64,000 bases of DNA from assembly GCF_002161355.1 (NCBI RefSeq), contig NZ_NFHL01000010.1:42954-106953 (forward strand), in the 5' to 3' direction. Below are positions 8,697-16,833 of the stretch, one piece after another. Each line of letters starts with the position of its first letter. The first letter of the stretch is position 1. The DNA is from Lachnoclostridium sp. An76. Lineage in GTDB: Bacteria; Bacillota; Clostridia; Lachnospirales; Lachnospiraceae. Below the pieces are notes generated by a model. The model ran no database searches. It was not told where the DNA came from and saw only the letters and a list, made by a program, of their open reading frames with translations. A program made the position numbers and the translations under genes.

Positions 8697-9512
8697 ATGA
8701 AAGCAACGGTTTTAGTGGACAATATCGGGACGGAGGAACTGCCGGGAGAGTGGGGACTGAGTTTCTTTATCGAATACAGAGGCGTAAAGGTGCTCCTGGA
8801 CGCCGGAGCTGACGGGCTGTTCGCGGAGAATGCCCGCAGGCTCGGACTCGCTCTGGATGAGGTGGATCATGCGGTGCTCTCCCATGCGCATTATGATCAT
8901 GCGGACGGGATGGCGGATTTCCTGGCGCAGAATACAAAGGCCAAGCTCTATCTGAGGGAGTCATGTGGAGAGAACTGCTATAAAAAGGAAGCGGACAGGT
9001 GGAAATATATCGGTATCCGGGAAGGTCTCCTCGGACAGTATAGAGACAGGCTTGTCCGGGTGTCCGGCGACCTGGAGCTGGAAGAAGGGATGTGGCTGGT
9101 CGGCCATAAGACTCCCGGGCTGGAAGAAGCCGGGAAGAGGGAGAGGATGTACCTGCGGGAGAATGACACCTGCACTGTGGATGATTTCTCCCACGAACAG
9201 AGCCTTGTGTTTGACACCGGGGATGGGCTGGCAGTGTTTAACAGCTGCTCCCACGGCGGGGCGGATAATATCATCAGGGAAGTGGCGGATACATTCCCGG
9301 GCAGGAAGGTCAGGGCAATGATCGGGGGATTCCATCTCCATAATAAGACAGAGGCATATGTCCGAAGCTTTGCGGAAAAGCTGCGGGTAACGGGGATAGA
9401 AGAGATCTGGACCGGACACTGCACCGGGGAAGAGGCGTATCATATCCTGCAAGAAGAATTGGGCGGGATCGTCCATCAGCTGGCGGCAGGCGCACAGATC
9501 CGTCTCGGATAA
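8697..9512 (+). CDS. metallo-beta-lactamase fold hydrolase
   Basis: A 271-residue MBL-fold protein. The metal motif HxHxDH is at residues 63-68 (SHAHYDHADG); later metal ligands are likely in CSHGG and GFHLH. The overall pattern resembles the COG1237 group, which includes proteins named for 7,8-dihydropterin-6-methyl-4-(ribofuranosyl)-aminobenzene 5'-phosphate synthesis. The substrate here is unknown. It lies 33 bases after the peroxiredoxin gene and 21 before the next gene, so probably in one operon. Confidence 0.85.
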   Translation: MKATVLVDNIGTEELPGEWGLSFFIEYRGVKVLLDAGADGLFAENARRLGLALDEVDHAVLSHAHYDHADGMADFLAQNTKAKLYLRESCGENCYKKEADRWKYIGIREGLLGQYRDRLVRVSGDLELEEGMWLVGHKTPGLEEAGKRERMYLRENDTCTVDDFSHEQSLVFDTGDGLAVFNSCSHGGADNIIREVADTFPGRKVRAMIGGFHLHNKTEAYVRSFAEKLRVTGIEEIWTGHCTGEEAYHILQEELGGIVHQLAAGAQIRLG

Positions 9513-9533
9513 GGAGAAAGGGGGAACTCCGGC

Positions 9534-10010
9534 ATGGACGGAAAGATACAGATCAGACACACAGTCCCGGATCGGATCCTGGAGGCAGGTTCACTGCTCC
9601 TGACAGCGGGAACGACGCTTTATCTGCTCTTTGGCTGGGATTCTTTCCCGGAACGCATTCCCGCGCACTATAACGCGGCCGGTGAGATCGACAGATGGGG
9701 ATCGAAAGGCGAACTGATCTTTCTCCCTGTGCTGATGTGGGTCTTTTATATCGGGCTCAGTCTGTTACAGAGGTTCCCGCAGATCTGGAATACGGGCGTG
9801 GAAGTGACGGAAGAGAACCGGGAGCGTGTATACCGCATCCTGATGTATATGATCGAGACACTGAAGCTGCTGATAGAAGCAGTGTTTTCGTTCCTGACCG
9901 TGTACAGTATGACAGGGAAAGATCTGCCGGGATGGTTTTACCCTGTCTTTATAGGCGGGATATTTGCGGATATGATCTTCTGGCTGGTATGTCTTTCGCG
10001 CAGCCGGTGA
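9534..10010 (+). CDS. DUF1648 (SdpI-like) membrane protein
   Basis: A 158-residue protein with four likely membrane segments (about residues 18-38, 60-80, 105-125, 135-155). The stretch IPAHYNAAGEIDRWGSK is the hallmark of the DUF1648 domain, also found in SdpI-type immunity and signalling proteins. This protein lacks the rest of SdpI, so immunity is only a possibility. A GGAGAAAGGGGG site precedes the start. Confidence 0.8.
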   Translation: MDGKIQIRHTVPDRILEAGSLLLTAGTTLYLLFGWDSFPERIPAHYNAAGEIDRWGSKGELIFLPVLMWVFYIGLSLLQRFPQIWNTGVEVTEENRERVYRILMYMIETLKLLIEAVFSFLTVYSMTGKDLPGWFYPVFIGGIFADMIFWLVCLSRSR

Positions 10011-10014
10011 GATA

Positions 10015-10070
10015 AGATCCGCTGATGCGGGAGAAGTACAGATCCTGAATGGGCTTCTCCTGAGCGGATT
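10015..10070 (+). terminator. hairpin after the DUF1648 gene, probable weak terminator
   Basis: ATCCGCT (10017-10023) pairs with AGCGGAT (10063-10069), and GGAGAAG pairs with CTTCTCC inside. The tail is only TTTATTATT. Between here and 10281 I see no supported gene: one frame is open to 10230 but has no usable start. Confidence 0.5.
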
Positions 10071-10281
10071 TATTATTGAGGCGGTGGAAGAGGCTCACCC
10101 CTCGGAGGACATGATGGGGCTTTCTGAGATGAAAGAAGAGATGAGGCGCCCCATGATGCTGTTGGTGAAAGCGGCGAAGCCGGGGAAACCGGAGAAGCCG
10201 CCGCAGCCTGATGCGTCTCGGCAGCTCTGACAGCGTCCGGGGCTGGATCTGTGCAAATAAACGGAAAGGAAAATTTCAGCA

Positions 10282-10674
10282 ATGTTTGAAGAAAAAGATT
10301 ATTATATGCGGATCGTGCATGAACTGGTCCGCATGCTGATCAGGCTGGTGTTCAATAAGGATATCGACAGGGACGAAGAGGAAGCTGTCCCTCTGGAAGT
10401 GCTGGAGAAATATAAAAAGCTGATCTCCATGATCGACGACGGGCAGATCAATGAAGCGGAAAACCTGCTCCTGGATGGGTTGGAGGCGGACAGCAGGGCG
10501 TATTTTGAGCTCACGCTCATGTTTTATGAAAAGCTGAACGGAAAGACAGATGAATTCCTTGAGGAGCATGAATATTCCAGGGAGGAAGTCACGGACGGCA
10601 TCAAGTATGTGGTGGATTTTTATGGGTATGGAAGCCTGATGGATGCGTTTGTGGATGAGAACGCGCTGGGATGA
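10282..10674 (+). CDS. small acidic protein, DUF6483-like
   Basis: A 130-residue soluble, acidic, mostly helical protein starting FEEKDYYMRIVHELVRMLIRL. It resembles the small DUF6483-type proteins common in Lachnospiraceae; no function is known to me. AGGAAAATTTC lies before the ATG. Its 3' end is overlapped by the frame of the Fic remnant, and the sequence around 10670 looks like a recombination joint. Its own C-terminus may therefore be altered. Confidence 0.65.
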   Translation: MFEEKDYYMRIVHELVRMLIRLVFNKDIDRDEEEAVPLEVLEKYKKLISMIDDGQINEAENLLLDGLEADSRAYFELTLMFYEKLNGKTDEFLEEHEYSREEVTDGIKYVVDFYGYGSLMDAFVDENALG

Positions 10675-11221
10675 TGAAGTTCTCAACGTAGACGATGTGA
10701 TTGAAACTGCAAATCATTTTCGATGTATTGATATGATTATCGACCATGCAAGGGCAGCTTTGACTGAGAAGTTTATTAAGGAGCTTCATCTGACTTTAAA
10801 AAGTGCAACCAGCGATTCCAGAAAAGACTGGTTTGCAGTGGGGGATTATAAGAAATTGCCTAATGAGGTGGGCGGCATGGATACTGCTCTACCCGAAGAA
10901 GCTGCCGGTAAGATGAAAGCATTACTGACAGCATATAACGCAAAAGAAGAAAAGACATTTGAAGATATTCTGGATTTCCATGTAAAGTTTGAGCGGATCC
11001 ATCCGTTTCAGGATGGCAACGGTCGTGTGGGCAGGTTGATTATGTTCAAGGAATGTTTGAAATATAATATCGTTCCATTCATTATTGAGGATAACCTGAA
11101 GATGTTCTACTATAGAGGATTGAAGGAGTGGGACAATGAAAAAGGCTATCTGACAGATACCTGTCTGACCGCACAGGACCGATATAAGGTGTATTTGGAC
11201 TATTTCAGAATCCCGTATTAA
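10643..11221 (+). CDS. Fic family protein, N-terminally truncated
   Basis: The frame carries an intact Fic core with the catalytic motif HPFQDGNGRVGR (residues 120-131 of the open frame). Fic enzymes transfer AMP from ATP to proteins. Recognisable Fic sequence begins only at DDEVLNVDDVIETANHF, about base 10670; the first codons come from overlap with the preceding gene. The N-terminal part, which in many Fic proteins carries the (S/T)xxxE(G/N) inhibitory helix, is missing. It is therefore either a dead remnant or a Fic core freed of inhibition. No ribosome binding site is evident at the nominal start, which favours a remnant. Confidence 0.6.
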   Translation: MRLWMRTRWDDEVLNVDDVIETANHFRCIDMIIDHARAALTEKFIKELHLTLKSATSDSRKDWFAVGDYKKLPNEVGGMDTALPEEAAGKMKALLTAYNAKEEKTFEDILDFHVKFERIHPFQDGNGRVGRLIMFKECLKYNIVPFIIEDNLKMFYYRGLKEWDNEKGYLTDTCLTAQDRYKVYLDYFRIPY

Positions 11222-11289
11222 ATAAATAATTTTCAAAGTATCAAAAGTTAGTTCCGATAATTGATAATTTCGGATTATAAGAAGCTTTC

Positions 11290-11382
11290 ATGTATGACAG
11301 CGTGAAAGGATATGCAAATGAGTACGATTTTATCAAAACAGGCAATTATATGTGTATGTTATTTTGTGAACTCCCGCGGTGA
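11290..11382 (+). pseudogene. 30-residue gene remnant
   Basis: A short frame (MYDSVKGYANEYDFIKTGNY...) of protein-like composition ends at 11382. It may be the end of an effector-binding (GyrI-like) or related domain. There is no start signal. It overlaps the AraC fragment on the other strand and is listed only as debris. Confidence 0.25.
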
Positions 11383-11466
11383 CTGATGATAATACTCCCT
11401 GAAAGCTTTATAGAAATTGCTGCTGTTGCTGTAACCCAGCATGGCGGCGATTTCTTCCACGTGCTG
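11359..11466 (-). pseudogene. AraC-family regulator fragment (C-terminal helix-turn-helix)
   Basis: The last 35-40 codons of the minus frame read AKQHVEEIAAMLGYSNSSNF then KAFREYYHQSPREF, the second helix-turn-helix of AraC-type regulators with its usual end. Everything upstream in the same frame is unrelated (antisense of the dehydrogenase fragment), so only the tail survives. Confidence 0.65.
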
Positions 11467-12288
11467 TTTGGCGCAGGTCAGCTTGGGCATCTGCACGAGG
11501 AAACGCTGCCAGGGAAAAAGGCGCTGATCGTCACTTCTAACGGTCAGTCTGCAAAAAAGTACGGCTATCTTGCCCGCGTGGAAAAGGAACTGGATCTGGC
11601 TGGAGTGGGTCACGTCCTGTTTGATGAGATCCGTCCCAATCCCACCCGTGAGAATGTCATGGACGGAGCAAAAGCGGTCAGGGATAACAGCTGTGATTTT
11701 GTGCTGGCCCTGGGCGACGGTTCCGTCATGGACTGCGCAACCACCAGGGGCGCCGCCGGAATATCCGTCATTCATATTGCGGCCAATGGCCGAGCGGTTA
11801 TTCGGGCCGTTATTGCCTGCATATGCGCCGCCGGATGGATTCCCATTTGGAGTGTGGTTGTTCTGTCCGCCGCCGTTTGCGTAATTACCACCTTGGTTAT
11901 TTCCGTTCGGCTGATAGTTACCGTTCTGCCCCGGGTTAGAGTCCTGCCCGGAATTCTGACGATTAGACAGACAAAATTCCCAGTTCTCTACATAGCAGTT
12001 CAGATTCAGACCAGGCTGCCCTGCCTTTTCGCCCTGCTGATAAATAAAGGCGTTTGCCTTTAAATCTCCACGAATCTGCAGACAGGTGCCTTTCATTACT
12101 TTGGCTTTTAACAGCCGGTCTGCCAAGCTCTTGTTAAAATAACACTGAACGAACATGGCATTTTCTTTCCCGTCCGGACTATACTGCGGAACAGCGATAT
12201 CAAGTGAGATATATTCTGTACCGGTTTTAGCCTGCCGCATCTCTGGATTTGTTGTGGGCCTTCCTGAAAAAATTGTGAATAGTGACAT
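11359..12288 (-). CDS. conjugative-element type SSB protein with chimeric C-terminus
   Basis: The first about 180 residues (12288 down to about 11750) are a single-stranded DNA-binding protein of the kind carried by Firmicutes conjugative elements (MSLFTIFSGRPTTNPEMRQ, FVQCYFNKSLADRLLKA, then an Asn/Gly/Gln-rich tail). AAGGAGAATCACT precedes the ATG. The frame then reads through antisense of a dehydrogenase fragment and ends in an AraC tail. The 309-residue product is therefore a chance fusion. The SSB domain could still be made, but its normal acidic C-terminal tip is lost. It marks the former presence of an integrative element. Confidence 0.65.
   Translation of the reverse strand: MSLFTIFSGRPTTNPEMRQAKTGTEYISLDIAVPQYSPDGKENAMFVQCYFNKSLADRLLKAKVMKGTCLQIRGDLKANAFIYQQGEKAGQPGLNLNCYVENWEFCLSNRQNSGQDSNPGQNGNYQPNGNNQGGNYANGGGQNNHTPNGNPSGGAYAGNNGPNNRSAIGRNMNDGYSGGAPGGCAVHDGTVAQGQHKITAVIPDRFCSVHDILTGGIGTDLIKQDVTHSSQIQFLFHAGKIAVLFCRLTVRSDDQRLFPWQRFLVQMPKLTCAKQHVEEIAAMLGYSNSSNFYKAFREYYHQSPREFTK
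11467..11740 (+). pseudogene. iron-containing alcohol dehydrogenase fragment
   Basis: About 90 codons (FGAGQLGHL, then LPGKKALIVTSNGQSAKKYG ... DFVLALGDGSVMDCA) match the nucleotide-binding N-terminal half of butanol/alcohol dehydrogenases. The frame runs on to 12063, but the homology stops at about 11740, where antisense SSB sequence begins. Neither the true start nor the catalytic iron-binding half is present. Confidence 0.7.
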
Positions 12289-12341
12289 AGTGATTCTCCT
12301 TTCTGCCTTCTGGCAATAAAATAATTTTGTGAAATAAAAAA

Positions 12342-12380
12342 AGTGCCATAAAAAGGCGGATTACGCCAATTTATGACACT
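12342..12380. other. hairpin upstream of the SSB remnant
   Basis: AGTGCCATAAA (12342-12352) pairs with TTTATGACACT (12370-12380) with one mismatch, with an inner GGCG/CGCC pair. It lies in the 270-base gap between the SSB and the next gene and may be part of the SSB leader or an element end. Confidence 0.45.
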
Positions 12381-12581
12381 AATTTCCAAACATAAACTAC
12401 ATGTGCTCTGGATGAATTGTCCAGACTCCCTTTCAGGGAAACACAAAAAATAAGTACAAAATCATGATAACACAATATATTGATTGAGTCAACAAGATGA
12501 TGACTATATATAGATGCTTGCAACCCGATCAATAGTAATGAACAGAAAAATTGATAACAGATGATATCAGTTAGGGAATTA

Positions 12582-12610
12582 TTGTACAAAATTGTGGAAA
12601 ATGATATAAT
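12582..12610 (+). promoter_or_regulatory. sigma-A promoter of the orphan membrane protein gene
   Basis: TTGTAC (12582-12587), a 17-base spacer and TATAAT (12605-12610). It overlaps the first codons of the longest frame, which argues for translation starting at 12645 rather than 12561. Confidence 0.7.
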
Positions 12611-12644
12611 CATGGAAGAATATTTTGAGATAGGAATGAGGAGT

Positions 12645-13655
12645 ATGGGGATTTATCTCTTAGCAGTTGCTACTAATTCAGTAGAGGTAGAGAATATTAC
12701 ACAGCAAGCAGCAAATTCGGATTCGTTTTGGAATGCAACGAATATTTTGGTGAATGTTCTAATAGCTATAATATCTGCTATGATAGCATGGAGAGTAGCA
12801 AAAGTTAACACTAATGCGAAAACACTGTCCTATAGAGTGAGTATGTATCCTATTTTAGATTATAAGTTTCAATCCAAAAACGGGGGCGTACCATTAAAAG
12901 AGATTAAAATAATGTATAATGGGGCCGTCTTGCCCAATCCATGTTTAGTTTTTTTAGAGATTACAAATACTGGGAATAAAGGTATAGAAAACCCACCTAT
13001 TCTCATCAGTAATAATGAAGAAATTGAAATGATTCCTTTAGAAATAGAAAATGTTCCCAAAGGATTTATTTGGAAGATAGAATCGGAAAATGAGTATTCT
13101 TGCAAAATATCAGCATCGTTGATTAATTCAAAACAGAAACTACGAGCTAGCTTTTTTATGAGTGAAAATCCTAAAAATCCACTGGAGTTCTCTTGTGCTA
13201 TGTGTGATCTTTCGTGTCATGAAGTAACTGGAAGCATGGAGAAGACTAAGAAAACAAAATCAGATTTTAAAGTACCATATGGAGCAGCTTTAGGGGGAAT
13301 AGCCCTTTTACTAATTTTTTTAATGCAAACAGAATTAGTATACAATTTGAAAAGGATTTTCTCCCGAAACTTTGGCGTGATCGATTTTGGTTTTGATATA
13401 TATATTATTGCAATACCAATATTTGCAGCAATTTTATCTTGGGCGATTCCAAGAAGATTTAATGCATTGATAATGGAACATCGATTAATAGGAAGTGGAA
13501 TAGCAGCAACCTTTTTTTGTACGGCATCAATATTATTATATATGATTTTACAAAATATCTTTTTTTCGGGTTTTAGAATACAAATAATTATAGCTATCAT
13601 TACAATAGTGTTATATTCAAGCGTAATACATGTAATACATATTATGAAAAAGTAA
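12645..13655 (+). CDS. AT-rich orphan membrane protein of unknown function
   Basis: A 336-residue protein that I do not recognise. It has an N-terminal membrane segment (about residues 20-42), a soluble beta-rich middle (about 55-200; it includes LVFLEITNTGNKGIENPP, which is reminiscent of a small Ig-like or transporter-associated fold), and four C-terminal membrane segments. The frame is open from 12561, but the promoter -10 lies inside that stretch. AGGA nine bases before 12645 supports the later start. Base composition is far more AT-rich than the surroundings. The gene has its own promoter and terminator, so it is a mobile single-gene unit next to mobile-element debris. Confidence 0.7.
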   Translation: MGIYLLAVATNSVEVENITQQAANSDSFWNATNILVNVLIAIISAMIAWRVAKVNTNAKTLSYRVSMYPILDYKFQSKNGGVPLKEIKIMYNGAVLPNPCLVFLEITNTGNKGIENPPILISNNEEIEMIPLEIENVPKGFIWKIESENEYSCKISASLINSKQKLRASFFMSENPKNPLEFSCAMCDLSCHEVTGSMEKTKKTKSDFKVPYGAALGGIALLLIFLMQTELVYNLKRIFSRNFGVIDFGFDIYIIAIPIFAAILSWAIPRRFNALIMEHRLIGSGIAATFFCTASILLYMILQNIFFSGFRIQIIIAIITIVLYSSVIHVIHIMKK

Positions 13656-13659
13656 TAAA

Positions 13660-13702
13660 GACGAAGCAGGTCATATTTGCAAATTGACTTGCTCCGTTTT
13701 TA
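13660..13702 (+). terminator. rho-independent terminator
   Basis: GAAGCAGGTCA (about 13663-13673) pairs with TGACTTGCTCC (13685-13695) with one G-U and one mismatch, followed by five Ts. It closes the orphan membrane protein gene. Confidence 0.75.
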
Positions 13703-13806
13703 TTTAAAATGTGAATAGATTAATTATTTATTCTTGAGGGATTTGTTTCATATGCAGCTAGCACCCATTTCCTTTCAATATTATTGATTTTTATTTGATT
13801 TTCTGC

Positions 13807-14223
13807 CTATGATACGATCTCTTCAAATCCTAACAAATTCGATGTTGATGTGTCCATCGCTTCAGTACCACTGGAATTCTTGCGAAAATATAGTTTATAA
13901 CGATGACCTTCCAGCAGCTTTATACTTTTCTCAAATGTGAAATGATATTCTTTCCCCTCATCTGACTTAAATGTAATCTGCTGACTCTTCTTAAAAAGGG
14001 AAGGCGCTCTTTTTTTACATATCCCGGAAAGGACATAATAAGATCCGGATCTGATATCTTTTAACAGGAGCAAGAAACGGATCAGGCTGCAGGCACCAAT
14101 GAGGATACTCAGCATCAGAAGAATACGGTCTCCATTGGTCAGACCATAGATACTTCCGCCCAGTAAACAAAGAAAGCCGATTGCAGCAACTGCAACCAGC
14201 TTTGAAAATAATGGTTTTGGCAT
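13807..14223 (-). CDS. hypothetical two-segment membrane protein
   Basis: A 138-residue protein with two hydrophobic segments (about 8-28 and 34-54) followed by a soluble, basic, beta-like domain (QITFKSDEGKEYHFTFEKS). AAGGAGTTATT precedes the ATG on the minus strand. It starts 10 bases after the end of the upstream minus-strand gene, so the two form a pair. I do not recognise the family. Its place beside mobile-element debris suggests it is accessory DNA. Confidence 0.55.
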   Translation of the reverse strand: MPKPLFSKLVAVAAIGFLCLLGGSIYGLTNGDRILLMLSILIGACSLIRFLLLLKDIRSGSYYVLSGICKKRAPSLFKKSQQITFKSDEGKEYHFTFEKSIKLLEGHRYKLYFRKNSSGTEAMDTSTSNLLGFEEIVS

Positions 14224-14232
14224 AATAACTCC

Positions 14233-14619
14233 TTATCTTTGAAAAATAATCTGTTTCTTCAGGTATAAGTTCGCAATTCCTTCAAGAACTGGATAGTGGA
14301 CATGATTCAGAGCAGCCGGTTCTATATATTCCGGACTGTCAGCTTCATCAATGCTGTAAGCATCTGCAGAAACCGGCATAGGTGTCAGACCCGGAAGCTC
14401 TGGTAAAGAGGAAGGATCTACAAACCCGATCAGCTCGCCTACTGAGAAGGAAAGATGCTGTGTCAGTTTTAAGATCAGTGCCTCCATAGGTGTATTCTTT
14501 GGGCGTTTCACATAATGAGGTATCCTGTAAAAAGGAAGACGTCCACTTAGCCATAGTTTGAGGCAGGCAGGAAAATCAGAAGATGCCTTGTAGACATGGA
14601 AAGAGAGAAAATGGTACAC
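14233..14619 (-). CDS. hypothetical protein, possibly 5'-truncated
   Basis: A 128-residue frame of unknown function. The nominal start is GTG without a ribosome binding site, and the first codons run into the leader of the divergent acetyltransferase gene. The real 5' end was probably lost. The C-terminal half (SFSVGELIGF ... YIEPAALNHVHYPVLEGIAN) reads like a folded soluble domain. It is paired with the gene at 13807-14223. Confidence 0.4.
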   Translation of the reverse strand: MYHFLSFHVYKASSDFPACLKLWLSGRLPFYRIPHYVKRPKNTPMEALILKLTQHLSFSVGELIGFVDPSSLPELPGLTPMPVSADAYSIDEADSPEYIEPAALNHVHYPVLEGIANLYLKKQIIFQR

Positions 14620-14657
14620 TGTGGGAAAGAAAGACAGACCGTAAAGGAGGATCGGAG

Positions 14658-15278
14658 ATGACAGAAAAAGAGCGGATGCTTTCAGGAAAACTGTACTGCC
14701 CGTTTAAGGTCGGGGACAATACATGGGAGAAGAGCCGGGAAGTGCTGGAAAAGTTTAACTCCATGCCATGGCATCAGGAGAAGGAGAGGATGCAGCTTTT
14801 GCGGGAAATATTCGGGCATCTGGAGGAAGATGCTGTGATCGTCCCGCCGTTTTACTGTGATAAAGGGACTCAGATTTATATCGGAAAGCATTTTTATGCA
14901 AACACAGGATTGCTCATCCTGGACGAGGCGGATGTAAGGATCGGGGACCATGTATTTATCGCGCCCAGAGTATGCATCTATACCGCAGGGCATCCGATCG
15001 ATGCGGATGTGCGCAGGATGGATCTGGAATATGCGAAGGGAGTGACCATTGGAAATGATGTATGGATCGGCGGCAATACCGTGATCAATCCGGGAGTGAC
15101 TATTGGAAATAACGTTGTGATCGGCTCCGGGTCAGTGGTGACCAGGGACATACCGGATCAGGTGATCGCTGCGGGATGCCCGTGCAGAGTGATCAGGAAG
15201 ATCACGGAAGAGGACCGGGAATACTGGACGCAGCAGGCGGAAGAGTATTTTGCGGATGAGGATATCCGCGGGGAGTGA
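14658..15278 (+). CDS. sugar O-acetyltransferase (maltose acetyltransferase family)
   Basis: A 206-residue left-handed beta-helix enzyme with an N-terminal Mac domain (EKERMLSGKLY) and hexapeptide repeats (IGDHVFIAPRVCIYTAGHP, IGNDVWIGGNTVINPGVTIG). His near CIYTAGHP is the expected catalytic base. It acetylates sugars from acetyl-CoA. The frame is open from 14583, but AAAGGAGGATCGGAG precedes the ATG at 14658. Length is typical for Maa/LacA proteins. Confidence 0.9.
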   Translation: MTEKERMLSGKLYCPFKVGDNTWEKSREVLEKFNSMPWHQEKERMQLLREIFGHLEEDAVIVPPFYCDKGTQIYIGKHFYANTGLLILDEADVRIGDHVFIAPRVCIYTAGHPIDADVRRMDLEYAKGVTIGNDVWIGGNTVINPGVTIGNNVVIGSGSVVTRDIPDQVIAAGCPCRVIRKITEEDREYWTQQAEEYFADEDIRGE

Positions 15279-15304
15279 TCTTTCCAAAACCTTTGTCTTC
15301 CGCC

Positions 15305-16021
15305 CTATTTGGATTTTTGTCTGTTCAAAAGTATTGCACATATTATTGCTGCCGCACAGAATACAAGGATTAAGTACCATAGATTTTCAAGGCAAAAACC
15401 ATGATCTGACATCAACCGGTATCCCCAGGAAGCGGGGAAAATACGCCCTAATGCTTTAAGAAAACCGGGCAGCAAGCCGGCAGGGAACATAATCCCCGAA
15501 AGCATGATCGAGGGTAAAAACACAAGCTGTGCTGTCATTGTCAGCTTTGCCTGACTTTTTACAGCCAACCCTAAGATACTTCCAATACTCAGCGACACAA
15601 TGATGTATATGGCAAGTGCAAGAAAGAAAAACGGAAGCTGTTTCGGCAAAGCCGCCTCAAACAGTATCGGGGCAAGCAGCAGTATAATGGCGCAGCTGAT
15701 CGTCAAATGCACAAATGCAGAAAGGAACATTGTAACAAGACCTGAATATAAAGGTACTCCATTTGCTTTATAACACTTTTTTACATCACTTCCATAAGTT
15801 TCGATCAACGATGGCGGCAGCCCGATAAACGCTCCCATGGAAACGTTCATCACGATCATAGATTGTATCAGCGTGCTCCTCATTTCAGGCATAACCGAAG
15901 TGAAAATACCGCCCATAAGAAGAAAGAAGATCAGCGGAACGATATAGCAGGTCACAAGCAAAGATCTGCTGCGGATATCCAACTTCCACTGTAATGCTAT
16001 GCCATATAAAAAACCGTTCAT
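15305..16021 (-). CDS. ABC-2 type transporter permease
   Basis: A 238-residue integral membrane protein with about six segments and the ABC-2 pattern near the end (GIMFPAGLLPGFLKALGRIFP). Its start overlaps the stop of the ATPase gene by four bases (ATGA), so the two subunits are coupled. With the ATPase and MerR regulator it forms a probable drug or peptide exporter. Confidence 0.88.
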   Translation of the reverse strand: MNGFLYGIALQWKLDIRSRSLLVTCYIVPLIFFLLMGGIFTSVMPEMRSTLIQSMIVMNVSMGAFIGLPPSLIETYGSDVKKCYKANGVPLYSGLVTMFLSAFVHLTISCAIILLLAPILFEAALPKQLPFFFLALAIYIIVSLSIGSILGLAVKSQAKLTMTAQLVFLPSIMLSGIMFPAGLLPGFLKALGRIFPASWGYRLMSDHGFCLENLWYLILVFCAAAIICAILLNRQKSK

Positions 16022-16833
16022 TCTGTTTTCCTCCCTGCAATTTCGATAAAATGCTGTTCCAGCGTGCCGCGATCAACTCTAATATCTGATACATGGATCT
16101 TTTTCTGCTTTAATTCGCCCAGTAAGGAAATCAAAGTGTCTTCGATATTGTCTGTTTCAAAAGTGCTGTCTCCCTGCTGCGTCCTGATATGGATAAAATA
16201 TTTTCTCCCGACCCTGTCGGTCAGCTCCGAGGCTGTACCGCAAAAAACAATATTTCCGTTATTCAAAATGGCAATGCGGTCACATAGAGTTTCTACTTCC
16301 GCCATATCATGACTTGCCAGGACGATTGTTTTTCCGTGTGATCTGAGATCCCGGATCTGTCTGTGGAGTGACAGTCTTCCCTCAACATCAAGTCCCGCAG
16401 TCGGCTCATCGAGAAAAATGATATCGGGATCGCCGATAAGTGCAAGAGCAAGATGCAGCCGTCTTTTCTGCCCTGTGGATAATTGGATATACTGTTTTTT
16501 TTCCATTTCTTTGATACCAAGATCATTAAGCATGGTATCATCGATTTTTGTTTTCTTCCATTTTGCAAACAGCTTTACAGCCTCCAGCGGCCTGATGTGG
16601 GCGGGCAAAGATGATGACTGCAGCTGGATCCCCGTTTCCCCGTTTACAGTGACCGCACCGCTGTCATATTTTCTCAGGCCTTCGATGCATTCAAGCGCTG
16701 TTGTTTTACCTGCTCCGTTTACGCCGAGCAGAGCGAAAATTTCTCCTTTTTCAATCTGGAGATCAAGTCCTTTAAGAACCGTATGACTGCCGTAACTTTT
16801 CTTTAATCCGCGAACTTGTATTGCGTCTTTCAC
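16018..16833 (-). CDS. ABC transporter ATP-binding protein
   Basis: A 271-residue ATPase of the exporter (DrrA/CcmA-like) class: Walker A GVNGAGKTT near residue 38, a signature in which LSTGQKRRL replaces LSGGQ, Walker B IIFLDEPTAGLD, and the switch His in ASHDM. A C-terminal extension follows, as in drug-export ATPases. The gene overlaps both neighbours by four bases. Confidence 0.93.
   Translation of the reverse strand: MKDAIQVRGLKKSYGSHTVLKGLDLQIEKGEIFALLGVNGAGKTTALECIEGLRKYDSGAVTVNGETGIQLQSSSLPAHIRPLEAVKLFAKWKKTKIDDTMLNDLGIKEMEKKQYIQLSTGQKRRLHLALALIGDPDIIFLDEPTAGLDVEGRLSLHRQIRDLRSHGKTIVLASHDMAEVETLCDRIAILNNGNIVFCGTASELTDRVGRKYFIHIRTQQGDSTFETDNIEDTLISLLGELKQKKIHVSDIRVDRGTLEQHFIEIAGRKTE

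Noticed and set aside
10020..10230. Open frame of about 70 codons after the DUF1648 gene
   Set aside because: No start codon with a binding site near its beginning; first in-frame ATG leaves under 40 residues.
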